64,000 bases of DNA from positions 25,032-89,031 of the forward strand of contig PDSF01000051.1 in NCBI GenBank assembly GCA_002748355.1, read 5' to 3'. A model generated the notes under the pieces. It worked only from the letters and a program-made list of their open reading frames with translations. It searched no databases and had not been told where the DNA came from. The translations under genes and the position numbers were made by a program. This DNA comes from Planctomycetota bacterium (GTDB lineage Bacteria; Planctomycetota; UBA1135; GCA-002748355). Below, one piece after another: positions 34,317 to 42,963 of the stretch (the stretch's first letter is position 1; every line of letters starts with the position of its first letter).

Positions 34317-34354
34317 TGCCGCTCAGTCTTCCCCCTGCCGCTCAGTCTTCCCCC
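34317..34354 (-). repeat. 19-bp tandem duplication across a stop codon
   Basis: TGCCGCTCAGTCTTCCCCC occurs twice in a row, at 34317-34335 and 34336-34354. The second copy holds the TGA (34342-34344) that ends the minus-strand gene at 34342; the first copy lies downstream of it. This looks like a recent duplication with no effect on the protein. Confidence 0.85.
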
Positions 34355-35451
34355 TGTGAATCGTCATGAGCACGAAGCTGCGCCATGAACTCACCCCAGT
34401 CGAGAGTCTCGATCTCTTCCCGGCGGATGGGTCTGGGCTCCAGCTCGGGCGGCAGACCTGCTTCGGCAGCGTCTTCTGACGCTGGATGATCCCCTGGATC
34501 TGCCGCCGAAGGGCCCTTCTCTCCATGAGCTGAATCCGGCCCCTGCTCTTCGTTTTCTCCTTCGTCAAAGCCTTCTTGTTGTTGGAAGAGCTGGGAGTAG
34601 AAGCCGGCGAGGGGGAAACTCAGTTCGATGTCGAGGGCTTCTTCTTGATCGGGAAGCCCGGGCTCGCTGGGCCTTGGCTCCGAGGAGGCGGCATCGGCGG
34701 CCTCCGACCAAAAGTCCACCGAGTCCGAGGGCTTGCCCTCGGCTGGCGGTATCGGTGCGTTCCAGATGTGATCGAAGCTCTGTTCGTCCTCATCTGTCCA
34801 GAGCGCGTCGATCTCGTCCAGCAAGTCGTCATCGCTCAGTTCTTCGTCGCTGCCCGCAGCATCGCCCTGGATCAGGCGTCGCCAGGCGGTGAACAGCGCT
34901 TGACTCTGGTCGAAATCTGCCCAACTCAGGCCGGTTGCCGAGCCCTCGTTGATGCGGGCGGCTCCGATCAAGGGTGCCGAGGTCTGCGAACTCGTCGGCC
35001 AATCGACCCAAAAACTGGGCCGGCTGCTGGCGGAAGAGGCTCTTGGCGTTTCTTCGACCGTGACGCTCCAGGCGCTCCGCAGCGAGTCTTCGAGGCTCAG
35101 AAAACGTTCGGGATTGCAGCGCCGAGCAAGCCCAACTTGCTCCTTGGCCGGGCCGAGACGGCCTGCTTCGAGCTCGATCCGGGCTAGGGCGACTCGGGCG
35201 CCGAACTCGTCGGCACCGCAGGCGGCCGCGGACTCGAAGTAGGGTCGAGCGCGCTCCATGCGGCCTGTCTTGAGCCAGAATTTGCCCAAAAAGAGATGCA
35301 GGTAGCCACGCAAGCGCGCCGGCAAGAGCTTGTGGGAGACGATCAAGGAGAGACCCGAGGCGAAGGAGGGGGCGAAAAAGGAATCCCTGGATTCATAGCG
35401 ATGAGCGGGTGCCGTTTGTAACAGCCAAAGCACGGAGGAACAAGGCGGCAA
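34342..35451 (-). CDS. TPR-containing hypothetical protein with acidic C-terminus
   Basis: The 369-residue product has a short N-terminal part, one or two TPR-like helix pairs (about residues 45-120: LHLFLGKFWLKTGRMERARPYFESAA) and then a long acidic, low-complexity region rich in E, D, S and P (about 190-369). No signal peptide is apparent. The first 30 residues contain many hydrophobics and the start may lie downstream. It diverges from the DUF4388-PQQ gene, about 170 bases away, so the two could be co-regulated. Function unknown. Confidence 0.6.
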   Translation of the reverse strand: MPPCSSVLWLLQTAPAHRYESRDSFFAPSFASGLSLIVSHKLLPARLRGYLHLFLGKFWLKTGRMERARPYFESAAACGADEFGARVALARIELEAGRLGPAKEQVGLARRCNPERFLSLEDSLRSAWSVTVEETPRASSASSRPSFWVDWPTSSQTSAPLIGAARINEGSATGLSWADFDQSQALFTAWRRLIQGDAAGSDEELSDDDLLDEIDALWTDEDEQSFDHIWNAPIPPAEGKPSDSVDFWSEAADAASSEPRPSEPGLPDQEEALDIELSFPLAGFYSQLFQQQEGFDEGENEEQGPDSAHGEKGPSAADPGDHPASEDAAEAGLPPELEPRPIRREEIETLDWGEFMAQLRAHDDSQGED

Positions 35452-35619
35452 TGGATGGCCTGCTAGGTGGTGGATCTGGGCTTGCTCCTGATTTGCCCTA
35501 GCCGTGCGGGCTTCGGTGAAAAGCTATCCCAGTACACAAGCCAGAGCACCTTAGGCGCCGATAGGAGCCGGAGGGAACGCGGCGCCCATGCCGCGCCTCG
35601 GAAACCAGGGAGAAAGCAC

Positions 35620-38600
35620 ATGGCTCTGAAGGGCGACCTCACGAGCGTGGGCCTCGCGGACGTGTTCCAGATGCTCGCTCTGAATCAGAAGGTTGGCATT
35701 TTGTCGATCTTCGATGCCGACCACTGGCGGGCGCTCTACTTCGACCGTAGAGGGGTCACCCTCTACTACAACGAGCACGTCTTCCTCGATCGCCTCCTAG
35801 ATGGACTGATGCAACGTGGCCAGTTGGTCGGCGAGAACTTGGACGTCTTTCGCCGGGAGAACTCGGGCGACCCCATAGCTACCGTCGAATCGATGCTCGG
35901 TGCTGGGGTTCTGGCCGAAGAGCTCTTCCTCGACGGCTTCCGCGAGCAGATGGAAGAGGACGTGTACGACCTCTTCCTCTGGGAGAACGTCCACTGGGAG
36001 TTCCACGAAGGCGTGGATGAGCTGGAAGGGCGCGAAGGGGTCATCAACGAGAACTTCTTCCTCAGTCCCGACTCCCTGGTCATGGAGGCGGCTCGGCGTC
36101 TCGACGAGTGGGCCTTCCTGCGTGAGCAGGTTCCTGGACCCCTCGAGATTTATGAGCCGGATCCGAGTATCGATGCCGGGACCGTCTCCGAACTCGATGA
36201 CTTCTCGCTGAGTGTGCTCGACTTCGTTGATGGGCGGCGCAACGTGGCACGCATCATCGAGATGAGCGGGGTCACTCCTTTCCATGTCTACAAGGGCTTG
36301 TCGCAGCTGGTGACGGAGGGGCTGATCCTTCCGGTGCCGGATACCTCGCTGCTCGACATGGCGAACTCCTGCATAGGAGAAGGGCGCGTCGAGGACGGCA
36401 TCTACCTGCTGGAGAAGGCTATTCAGAACCAGGTGGGGCTGCCTGATGCCTACCTGATGGCCGCTCAGGGCTACGAGACCCAGGACGAATACGCCAAGGC
36501 GGTCTATCACTACAAGCTGTATTCCAACGCCTGCGTCGAGGAATACGAGTGGGGTCTTGCCGAAGGAACGCTCTCGCACTGCGTTGATCTGCTACCGACC
36601 GATCTGGATGTTCGCGAGCGCTGGCTTCGTGTGCTTGCCCAGATGGAGTCACCGCCCATCGATCCCATGGAGGTTGGGCGCAAGCTGATCGATATCTTCC
36701 TCGACCTGGATGAAACCGACCGGGCCCGCCAGGTGCTGGAAACCCTGCTCCAGGTCGCTCCAGAAGATATCGAACTCAAGAAATCCCTGGTCACGATTCA
36801 TTCCAAGGCCGGCGATCAGAAACGGGTGATGGAACTCTACGAATCCATTGCCCAGGATCTGGTGCAGCAGAAGGATCCGATCGGCGCGGTTCGTTATCTG
36901 CAAAAGATCCTGATGCTCGACCGCACGCGCAAGGACATTAGCGATCGGGTCAAGCAGCTCTACGTGATGGACGAGCGGTATCGTTCTCGGCGCCGCAGCG
37001 TTGCCCTGGCCTTTGCCGGGATCTTCTGCTTCGGCGCCATCGGCGTGCTGTTCTATCTGTATGAGCAGCACGTGCAGAGTGTCTTCCGGACCCTCGACCC
37101 CGAAACCTTTATCGCTGAGAGGAATTACGACGGCGCGATCAAGCTCTATCGCGACTTCCAGAGAGAGTATCCTCTTAGCTTGATCTCTGGGGAAATCGAT
37201 GTCGCGATTGCCGGTATCGAAGCCAAAAAACAAGAATACGTCGCAGAGAAGAAACGCCTGGCTGCCGATCGGCGAAAGGCCGCCAAGAGAAACCGCACGC
37301 TCTACCGGCGGATCTACGCTCAATACGAGGCGATGTCCTCTGTTGGTGGTTTGGATCGGCGCATCGACCTGGAGCGAGCGATTGACTTGCTCGAAGAGGT
37401 TGCGGAGCTGATCGAGAAAGCTGGAGAGCCGCAGGACTTCAACTTCCGCAAGGAGAAGGAGATTGAGGCGGCTTTGCGTGATCAGCGCAACTACCTGGTC
37501 CAGGCCCGGAGTCTGCGCGAGAAGCTGGGGGCGGCGCTTGCTGCTGGCAACTTCGAGGATGCTCGCCAGATTGCCATCCGAATGCACGAGGAGTATCCGC
37601 ACGCGAATAACACGCACAAGACGCTCGTGCCGATGCAGTTTTGCAGCCAACCTTCTGGGGCTGAGCTGTGGTCGAAGGGCGTGCAACTGGTAGACGACAC
37701 CGGCAAGGTCGTGCGCACGCCAGCCTACGTGCAGGTGCCGTATGAGGAAGTCGTTCGCTTCGAGCTTCGAATGGACGGCTATGAGCCTCTCGAAATCGCG
37801 ACAACAGGTAAGGCAAAGTCTCCGCGTCGCGTCGTGTTGCCGGTGCGGCCGGAGAGAGTGATTCCTCTCGGTGAAGAGGTGGTGACCGGGGTCGCCGTTG
37901 GTCAGGAGCTCGGAGTTGTCGGGCTCAAGGAGGGGCGCCTCCTCGCCTTCTCCATGAAGGACGGCCAAGCCAAGTTCCGGCTGCGCCTGCCCGGACTCGA
38001 CGAGGTTCAGGGAACGCCGCTGGTCAATAAGGACCAAGCCGTCTTTGCGACTTCGGGTGGCTTGCTCTGTGCCTTGAACTTGAAGGACGGCAAGAGTTCT
38101 TGGACGGCCCAGGTGCCCGGAGGCGTTCAGACGCGCATTCTGAAAATGAGCGGGGGCGCTGTCGTCGGGACCGGTAGTGGCGAGCTGCGTTATTACTCCC
38201 TCAGAGATGGAGAGCCGATTTGGACGGTGCCCGTGGGGGGGGCTGCGCTGCTGCCACCGCTATCCTTCCAAGATCGTGTCTGGGTGGCCAATCGCGAAGG
38301 ACAGTTGCTCTGCGTTGCCGAAGACGATGGCGAGATCGTGGACCGCTGGGAACTCCCGCAAGGGCTGCACCAGGGGCCGATCCTGCTGCCCGAATCGAAG
38401 TGTGCCTACCTCTTATCCGATGGGCGGGTGCAGAGCTATTCACTGCGTGAGCGGCGAGTCCTGTGGGAGAAGAAATTCGACACCTACGGGGGGCGTGGGC
38501 ATCTGTTGTTCGCCCAGGGCTGGCTCTTCGTCGCGGATCGCAAGGGCGTGGTCTACCGGATCGATCCCGGGAAGGGCGCAATCGAGTTGGAGCGTGCTCT

Positions 38601-38817
38601 TCTCGATCCCTTGGACGGAGCTAGCTTTGCTAGCGATCAGAGGATCTACGTGGGAACGCAGGGAGAGGATCGAGGTCCTCGCATCGTTGCATTGCGAGTG
38701 CCCGACCTCGAGATCTGTTGGAGCTATTCGCTAGGCAAGCGAAGGGGAGCCAAGGCTGAGCTCCAGGGGCGTAGCGTTCTTGCCGAAATCGATGGCAAGG
38801 TGCATGTGCTGCGCTAG
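35620..38817 (+). CDS. DUF4388 (PATAN)-TPR-TM-PEGA-PQQ propeller protein
   Basis: AGGGAG before the ATG at 35620 fixes the start. The 1065-residue protein has a DUF4388/PATAN domain (KGDLTSVGLADVFQMLALNQ, GILSIFDADHWRALYFDRRG), a helical extension, TPR-like repeats (about 240-440), a membrane helix at about 459-482, a helical periplasmic segment, a PEGA domain (CSQPSGAELWSKG ... VRFELRMDGYEPLEI, about 670-740) and an eight-bladed-type PQQ beta-propeller to the C-terminus (GLLCALNLKDGKSSWTAQVPGG). It can pass information across the inner membrane. It leads a co-oriented set of roadblock and MglA-like genes and is paralogous to the protein at 18192. Confidence 0.9.
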   Translation: MALKGDLTSVGLADVFQMLALNQKVGILSIFDADHWRALYFDRRGVTLYYNEHVFLDRLLDGLMQRGQLVGENLDVFRRENSGDPIATVESMLGAGVLAEELFLDGFREQMEEDVYDLFLWENVHWEFHEGVDELEGREGVINENFFLSPDSLVMEAARRLDEWAFLREQVPGPLEIYEPDPSIDAGTVSELDDFSLSVLDFVDGRRNVARIIEMSGVTPFHVYKGLSQLVTEGLILPVPDTSLLDMANSCIGEGRVEDGIYLLEKAIQNQVGLPDAYLMAAQGYETQDEYAKAVYHYKLYSNACVEEYEWGLAEGTLSHCVDLLPTDLDVRERWLRVLAQMESPPIDPMEVGRKLIDIFLDLDETDRARQVLETLLQVAPEDIELKKSLVTIHSKAGDQKRVMELYESIAQDLVQQKDPIGAVRYLQKILMLDRTRKDISDRVKQLYVMDERYRSRRRSVALAFAGIFCFGAIGVLFYLYEQHVQSVFRTLDPETFIAERNYDGAIKLYRDFQREYPLSLISGEIDVAIAGIEAKKQEYVAEKKRLAADRRKAAKRNRTLYRRIYAQYEAMSSVGGLDRRIDLERAIDLLEEVAELIEKAGEPQDFNFRKEKEIEAALRDQRNYLVQARSLREKLGAALAAGNFEDARQIAIRMHEEYPHANNTHKTLVPMQFCSQPSGAELWSKGVQLVDDTGKVVRTPAYVQVPYEEVVRFELRMDGYEPLEIATTGKAKSPRRVVLPVRPERVIPLGEEVVTGVAVGQELGVVGLKEGRLLAFSMKDGQAKFRLRLPGLDEVQGTPLVNKDQAVFATSGGLLCALNLKDGKSSWTAQVPGGVQTRILKMSGGAVVGTGSGELRYYSLRDGEPIWTVPVGGAALLPPLSFQDRVWVANREGQLLCVAEDDGEIVDRWELPQGLHQGPILLPESKCAYLLSDGRVQSYSLRERRVLWEKKFDTYGGRGHLLFAQGWLFVADRKGVVYRIDPGKGAIELERALLDPLDGASFASDQRIYVGTQGEDRGPRIVALRVPDLEICWSYSLGKRRGAKAELQGRSVLAEIDGKVHVLR

Positions 38818-38914
38818 TACGCAAATCGCAGACGGTACTCCAGTGCAGTTGCTGGAGCGTCGATAGAGGATTAGGTCCCGTAGTTCGCGGGGCGGGCTAG
38901 GAACGAGGAGACCG

Positions 38915-40039
38915 GTGAACCTACTACAGCGGTTCAAGATCACGCGCGATCTACACCGGATGGAGCGTCAGGCGAAGCAGGAGCCGTCACCGACGACCTT
39001 CGTCGATCTCGCCCAGGTTTACATCAACCTCGGTCGCATAGAGGACACCTTGCGCATTGCCGAGGAGGGCCTCTTGCTCTTCCCGAGGTCGGAGGAGCTG
39101 CGCAAAGTCCACAAGTTCGCTCGGCGGAAGCGCCTCGGCGAACGCAGCGACGAGCTGAGGGCGAAGATTACGCGCTCACCTGAGCCTGACCTGTTTCACG
39201 AGCTCGCTCGTGTGTATTTGGACATGGGGGATACCGAGGCACTGATCGGTACCTGTACCGAGTGCGTGCGCCACTTCCCCGATGATGTCGAGTCCTATCT
39301 CTGCGTGGCCGAGGCAAGGCTGCAGAACTTCTATCGCTCTTTGAATTCCATCGAAGGGCAGAAGGCTGTGTCCGGGCTGCGCAAAGTGCTTGAGCTGCGC
39401 TCTGAGCACGTGACGGCGCGGCGGCAGTTGGCCGAGCTGTTCTTCCGACTGGGCGCGATCTTGGAGGCCAAGGAGCAGCTGGAGATTCTGCTTCGCCAAG
39501 ACGATCTCGACGAGGATGGGCGTCTTTTGCTCGCTGAGTGCAAGGGAGAGCACGGCCCGGTGCCCAACCTCGGCCAGCTCCTCGAAGAGGTCCAGGAACG
39601 CGGTGGCTTACCGAATCGCTCGGTCAGTGGTCTGCGTCGCGAGCGCAAAATCGCCTCTGACGATGCGGTCTGTTCCATCCGCGAGGGGCTGAGCCGGATC
39701 GTCGAGTTGGAAGGCGTCTATAAGGCTGCCTACATCCGCGGCAGCAAGGCTTTGGTGAAGGGCAACATCCGCTCGGGCAAGGACTCCTTCCTGAAGACCG
39801 TGCGCATCGTCGCCAAAGCTTCGCAGCGTGTCGCCAGGCGCATGGAGCTCGGCAACTTCAGCAAAGGCGTCATCGACGGTGACTTTGGGCACATCGTGAT
39901 TTGCTGCTTCGGTGATGTCAGCGCGGCAGTGCAGTGTGGCGAAGCTGTGAGCACCGACCGCTTGCTCGCCGATCTCCAGGAGCTGGTTGCTGGCTCCCTG
40001 TTCGTGGGTGGGGGTGCAAAGAGGAGCCGCGAACGATGA
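38915..40039 (+). CDS. TPR-roadblock/LC7 protein
   Basis: A GTG start at 38915 follows GAGGAG (38905-38910). The 374-residue cytosolic protein has TPR-like repeats (about residues 15-215: TFVDLAQVYINLGRIEDTLRIAEEGLLLFP, ELFFRLGAILEAKEQLEILL) and a C-terminal segment (about 255-365: GLSRIVELEGVYKAAYIRGSKALV, GDFGHIVICCFGDVSAAVQCG) with the strand pattern of a degenerate roadblock/LC7 domain. Its stop overlaps the next start by 4 bases (ATGA), so it is made with the small roadblock protein. It could bridge the TPR part of the membrane protein to the GTPase, by inference. Confidence 0.75.
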   Translation: MNLLQRFKITRDLHRMERQAKQEPSPTTFVDLAQVYINLGRIEDTLRIAEEGLLLFPRSEELRKVHKFARRKRLGERSDELRAKITRSPEPDLFHELARVYLDMGDTEALIGTCTECVRHFPDDVESYLCVAEARLQNFYRSLNSIEGQKAVSGLRKVLELRSEHVTARRQLAELFFRLGAILEAKEQLEILLRQDDLDEDGRLLLAECKGEHGPVPNLGQLLEEVQERGGLPNRSVSGLRRERKIASDDAVCSIREGLSRIVELEGVYKAAYIRGSKALVKGNIRSGKDSFLKTVRIVAKASQRVARRMELGNFSKGVIDGDFGHIVICCFGDVSAAVQCGEAVSTDRLLADLQELVAGSLFVGGGAKRSRER

Positions 40040-40389
40040 ATGAGATCCTGATAAGGCTCAACGAAGAGGCCCAGGCACGCGGTAGCCTGGTCGTTACCAA
40101 AGACGGCATCCTTGTGGCCTCCGAGATGGATGCCAGCCTCAAGAAGGATGTTGTGAGCGCCCTGAGTTCCTTCTTGATCTCGGCAGCGAGCCGCAGCTTG
40201 TCTCGCGGCAAAATCGGGGCCGCACATCGCCTGGTCTTGACCGCCACTCACGGCAAGCTCGTACTGCGGAGCTTGGGGGATTATTTCCTCGTCTTGCTCA
40301 CCGATCAGTTCGCGAGCATGGAGGTGGCCAAAGCCGCCGTCGAAAGTGCCAGTAAGCGTCTCCGCGAGATCGTTACGATCCGCGTTTGA
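40036..40389 (+). CDS. Small roadblock/LC7-type protein
   Basis: The ATG lies in a 4-base overlap with the preceding stop. At 117 residues it is a single roadblock-fold domain: ILIRLNEEAQARGSLVVTKDGILVASEM, then an amphipathic helix (DVVSALSSFLISAASRSLSRG), HRLVLTATHGKLVLRSLGDYFLVLLT and a C-terminal helix. Roadblock proteins form dimers and regulate small GTPases; the nearest GTPase is encoded 212 bases downstream. Confidence 0.82.
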   Translation: MNEILIRLNEEAQARGSLVVTKDGILVASEMDASLKKDVVSALSSFLISAASRSLSRGKIGAAHRLVLTATHGKLVLRSLGDYFLVLLTDQFASMEVAKAAVESASKRLREIVTIRV

Positions 40390-40476
40390 TGACGCCTCGC
40401 CCGAGCTTTGCGCTCTTACGTAGGCCGTTGACTGTTGAAACACGGGCACGGTGACGATGCGCCGTCTGCTATGTCA

Positions 40477-40498
40477 CCCGCTACACGCGGGCCTTTTT
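40477..40498 (+). terminator. Short intrinsic terminator
   Basis: CCCGC (40477-40481) pairs with GCGGG (40487-40491), followed by TTTTT (40494-40498). It separates the TPR-roadblock pair from the MglA-MglB pair, implying the latter has its own promoter in 40500-40600 or depends on read-through. The stem is only 5 bp. Confidence 0.6.
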
Positions 40499-40601
40499 AG
40501 GCAGCCTGGAAGGGGAGTTTCTTGGCGCACTAAAGCTTTTGACGGTACTGGTCGATCCAGGTGCGGGAGCGCTGCGCGTCAGCTAGAGGAGCCTGTCCAA
40601 G

Positions 40602-41531
40602 ATGGTCCAAATCAACTTCGCATCCAAAGAAGTCAACTGCAAGGTCGTCTACTACGGCCCCGGTATGAGCGGGAAGACGACGAACCTCGAGATTGTCCAC
40701 CAGAAAGCTCCGGAGGAGCATAAGGGCGACCTTACCTCGATCTCGACCGATGGTGACCGGACACTGTTTTTCGATTTCATGCCGCTCGATCTGGGAAAAA
40801 TCGCCGGCATGCAGACGAAGTTTCAGCTCTACACCGTGCCCGGTCAGGTCTACTACAACTCGACCCGGAAGCTCGTGCTACAGGGTGTCGATGGTGTGAT
40901 CTTCGTAGCAGATTCAGATCCGACGAAGATGGACGAGAACATCGAGTCCTACCAGAACCTGATTGACAACCTCGAAGAGTATGGGAAGGACGTGCGGGAG
41001 TTGCCCCACGTCATCCAATACAACAAGCGTGACCTGCCGAACGCCCTCTCGGTCGAGGAAGCGGACAAGCAGCTGAATCGCTTTGGCGTGCCGACTTTCG
41101 AGGCTGTTGCGAACAGCGGTGAAGGGGTTTTCCCAACGCTCAAGACCCTGGCTGGCATGGTGCTCGAAAGCATCAACAAGCAAGAGAAGGGCGGTGGGCG
41201 TCCGGCGCGTAAGCGGGCCCAAGCTCCCGCCAAGGCGCCGCAGTCGGCACCGCCGCAGAGTGAGCCCGTTGCCGCCCCAGCTCCGCAACGGCCAGCCCGT
41301 GCAGCAGCTGGCAGCAAGGTCCGCTCGGCAGGAGGGCGGACGCGACAGAAGCAGGGTGGATCTCGCCGGCAGCCCCAGCAGGTGCAGCCCAGGCGACAGG
41401 TTCCCGTCGTTCAGGCTCAGCAACGCATGGAGGCAAAGAGCGAAGGCAAAGGCTTCCTGGTTGCGTTCCTGGTCCTATTGATTGCAGCGGTTGCAGGAGT
41501 TGCCTACGTCGTCCTCGGTCAGGGCGTTTAA
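40602..41531 (+). CDS. MglA-like small GTPase with a C-terminal membrane anchor
   Basis: The 309-residue protein has an MglA-type Ras-like domain (about 1-195): P-loop GPGMSGKTTN (19-28), switch region GDRTLFFDF (51-59), TVPGQ (78-82, the MglA replacement of DxxG) and NKRD (141-144). MglA controls polarity and motility and is normally about 195 residues and soluble. Here a Lys/Arg/Pro/Gln-rich linker (195-280) and a membrane helix (about 285-304, FLVAFLVLLIAAVAGVAYVV) follow, so the GTPase is tail-anchored in the inner membrane. AGAGGAG lies about 10 bases before the start. The MglB-like gene follows after 13 bases. Confidence 0.92.
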   Translation: MVQINFASKEVNCKVVYYGPGMSGKTTNLEIVHQKAPEEHKGDLTSISTDGDRTLFFDFMPLDLGKIAGMQTKFQLYTVPGQVYYNSTRKLVLQGVDGVIFVADSDPTKMDENIESYQNLIDNLEEYGKDVRELPHVIQYNKRDLPNALSVEEADKQLNRFGVPTFEAVANSGEGVFPTLKTLAGMVLESINKQEKGGGRPARKRAQAPAKAPQSAPPQSEPVAAPAPQRPARAAAGSKVRSAGGRTRQKQGGSRRQPQQVQPRRQVPVVQAQQRMEAKSEGKGFLVAFLVLLIAAVAGVAYVVLGQGV

Positions 41532-41544
41532 GGGAGGGCGCGCT

Positions 41545-42051
41545 ATGAAGGCTAACGAAAAGCTACGTTACGATCGGCTCGTCTTCTACAAGGACGACAT
41601 CGAGGTCATCAATCGGGTCTTGTCCGAGTTCCTGCGACTCTCCGGTGCCAAGTGCGCCCTCTTGGTCGACAAAGAAGGTCACATGGTGACCAAGCAGGGA
41701 GAGGTCAAGTCTTTCGACATGGACACGATCTCCGCACTTGTGGCCGGTTCCTTTGCCGCGACGAAGGAGATGGCCAAGCTCCTTGGTGAAGAGCACTTCA
41801 CCTGTCTCTTCCACCAGGGCGAGCGTGACAACATTCAGTTGTCCTTGGTCGGCGATCGCACGCTGCTCACCGTGATGTTCGATGAGCGTACGACGGTAGG
41901 CATGGTGCGGCTCTACTCTGGAGAAGCATGCAAGAAGCTCGGGCAGATCTTCGAGCAGACGATGGCCCGTAGTTCACAAGAAGGCATGCCGCAGATGGAC
42001 AGTGGCTTTGGCTCTGACGCCAAGAGTACACTCGACAACATCTTCGACTGA
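41545..42051 (+). CDS. MglB-like roadblock/LC7 protein
   Basis: AGGGAGG precedes the ATG at 41545. The 168-residue protein has a roadblock domain: DDIEVINRVLSEFLRLSGAKCALLVDKEGHMVT, DTISALVAGSFAATKEMAKLLGE, FHQGERDNIQLSLVGDRTLLTVMFDE and a C-terminal helix. This matches MglB, the GTPase-activating partner of MglA. The gene order MglA then MglB, 13 bases apart, supports a functional pair. The tail (DSGFGSDAKSTLDNIFD) is disordered-looking. Confidence 0.9.
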   Translation: MKANEKLRYDRLVFYKDDIEVINRVLSEFLRLSGAKCALLVDKEGHMVTKQGEVKSFDMDTISALVAGSFAATKEMAKLLGEEHFTCLFHQGERDNIQLSLVGDRTLLTVMFDERTTVGMVRLYSGEACKKLGQIFEQTMARSSQEGMPQMDSGFGSDAKSTLDNIFD

Positions 42052-42427
42052 GCACTACCAGCGACTGCGATCTACGCACTCTGCTTGCACGAGCCGACCA
42101 AAAGTGGTCGGCTCGATGTTTGTACGGCTAAGCAAACGTAAGGGGCGGCTAAAAAAAAGCAGAGAAAGTGAAGCTTGAGAGAATGCTCGCAATGCCTGCG
42201 CAACGCTACGATTGATGTGGCGTTTGCAGTTGTTTGCATATGCGTCTCTGCGATTCAAAAGCTGTCGCAAAGCGGAAACTCGCGAAGAGCACTGAATTTC
42301 GTTCGGTCGCCGGACGAATTCATTTAGCGAAAGTGCGAAGCCAGAGAGCGAAGCTCCTTGCTGTTCTGACTTCGGACCCTGAGCGGCGTACCGCAGAACC
42401 TTTCCACGATTAGCAGGAGTCCAAAGC
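42052..42427. other. Intergenic region upstream of the H1-like gene
   Basis: The first 65 bases hold the terminator of the MglA-MglB unit. The rest is lower in GC, with an A-run at about 42152, and contains no gene I can support. AGGAG lies 10 bases before the H1-like ATG. The promoter of that gene should be here, but no convincing -35/-10 pair stands out. Confidence 0.6.
42090..42115 (+). terminator. Hairpin terminator of the MglA-MglB unit
   Basis: CGAGCCGACCA (42090-42100) pairs perfectly with TGGTCGGCTCG (42105-42115) around AAAG. ATGTTTGT follows. It lies 38 bases after the MglB-like stop. Confidence 0.7.
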
Positions 42428-42778
42428 ATGGCTGCAAAGAAGAAGGCCGGCACCAAGAAGCGCATCAAGCGCGCTGCCAAGAAGACGGCCCGTCGAGCCA
42501 CGAAAAAGAAGGCGACCAAGAAGAAGGCCACCAAACGCAAGGCGACGAAGAAGAAGGTGACCAAGAAGAAGGCGACCAAGCGCAAGGCGACCAAGAAGAA
42601 GGCCACGAAGAAGAAGGTGACCAAGAAGAAGGCCACGAAGCGCAAGGCGACGAAGAAGAAGGCGACCAAGCGCAAGGCGACGAAGAAGAAGGCGACCAAG
42701 CGCAAGGCGACGAAGAAGAAGGCGACGAAGAAGAAGGCGACCAAGCGCAAGGCGACCAAGCGGCGCAGCAAGAAGTAG
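42428..42778 (+). CDS. Histone H1-like lysine-rich protein
   Basis: The 116-residue product is almost only K, A, T and R, in units such as KATKRKATKK, and resembles the C-terminal tails of histone H1 and bacterial Hc1/AlgP-type proteins. Unlike the lipoprotein at 625 it has no export signal, so it very probably binds DNA or RNA in the cytosol and compacts nucleic acid. The coding sequence contains exact 30-bp tandem repeats (42661-42690 and 42691-42720, with a near copy at 42631-42660), so its length may differ between strains. AGGAG precedes the ATG. A strong hairpin follows. Confidence 0.85.
   Translation: MAAKKKAGTKKRIKRAAKKTARRATKKKATKKKATKRKATKKKVTKKKATKRKATKKKATKKKVTKKKATKRKATKKKATKRKATKKKATKRKATKKKATKKKATKRKATKRRSKK
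42631..42720 (+). repeat. 30-bp tandem repeat in the H1-like gene
   Basis: Bases 42661-42690 and 42691-42720 are identical and 42631-42660 is a near copy. Each encodes ten residues (A/K/T/R), so unit gain or loss keeps the frame. Confidence 0.9.
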
Positions 42779-42842
42779 TTTCCTGTTTCTGGTGCTGGCT
42801 CGCGGTTTCTTAGCCGTGAGCTTGCTCAAGAAGCACACGCTT

Positions 42843-42888
42843 CGCACAGCGCGGCGGCAGGCGGAATGGCCTGCCGCCGCGCTGTGCG
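42843..42888. terminator. 20-bp perfect stem between convergent genes
   Basis: Bases 42843-42862 pair perfectly with 42869-42888 around the loop GGAATG. It separates the H1-like gene from the convergent membrane protein gene at 42964. No long T run follows on either side, but the stem is strong enough to end transcription in both directions. Confidence 0.65.
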
Positions 42889-42963
42889 TATAGAGAAGCT
42901 GTCCCCTGCGCTTAGCAGCCTTGCATTCATGACTCTGTCGAAGGCAAGGCTCTTTGACCTTCG

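Noticed and set aside
34161..34341. Glycine riboswitch upstream of gcvT
   Set aside because: I looked for the conserved glycine aptamer core on the minus strand and did not find it; only a tandem 19-bp duplication is there.
42055..42771. Minus-strand open frame opposite the H1-like gene
   Set aside because: It is the antisense reading of the Lys-rich repeats (LRLVAFFFVA units), a codon artefact; the plus-strand gene has a ribosome site and terminator.
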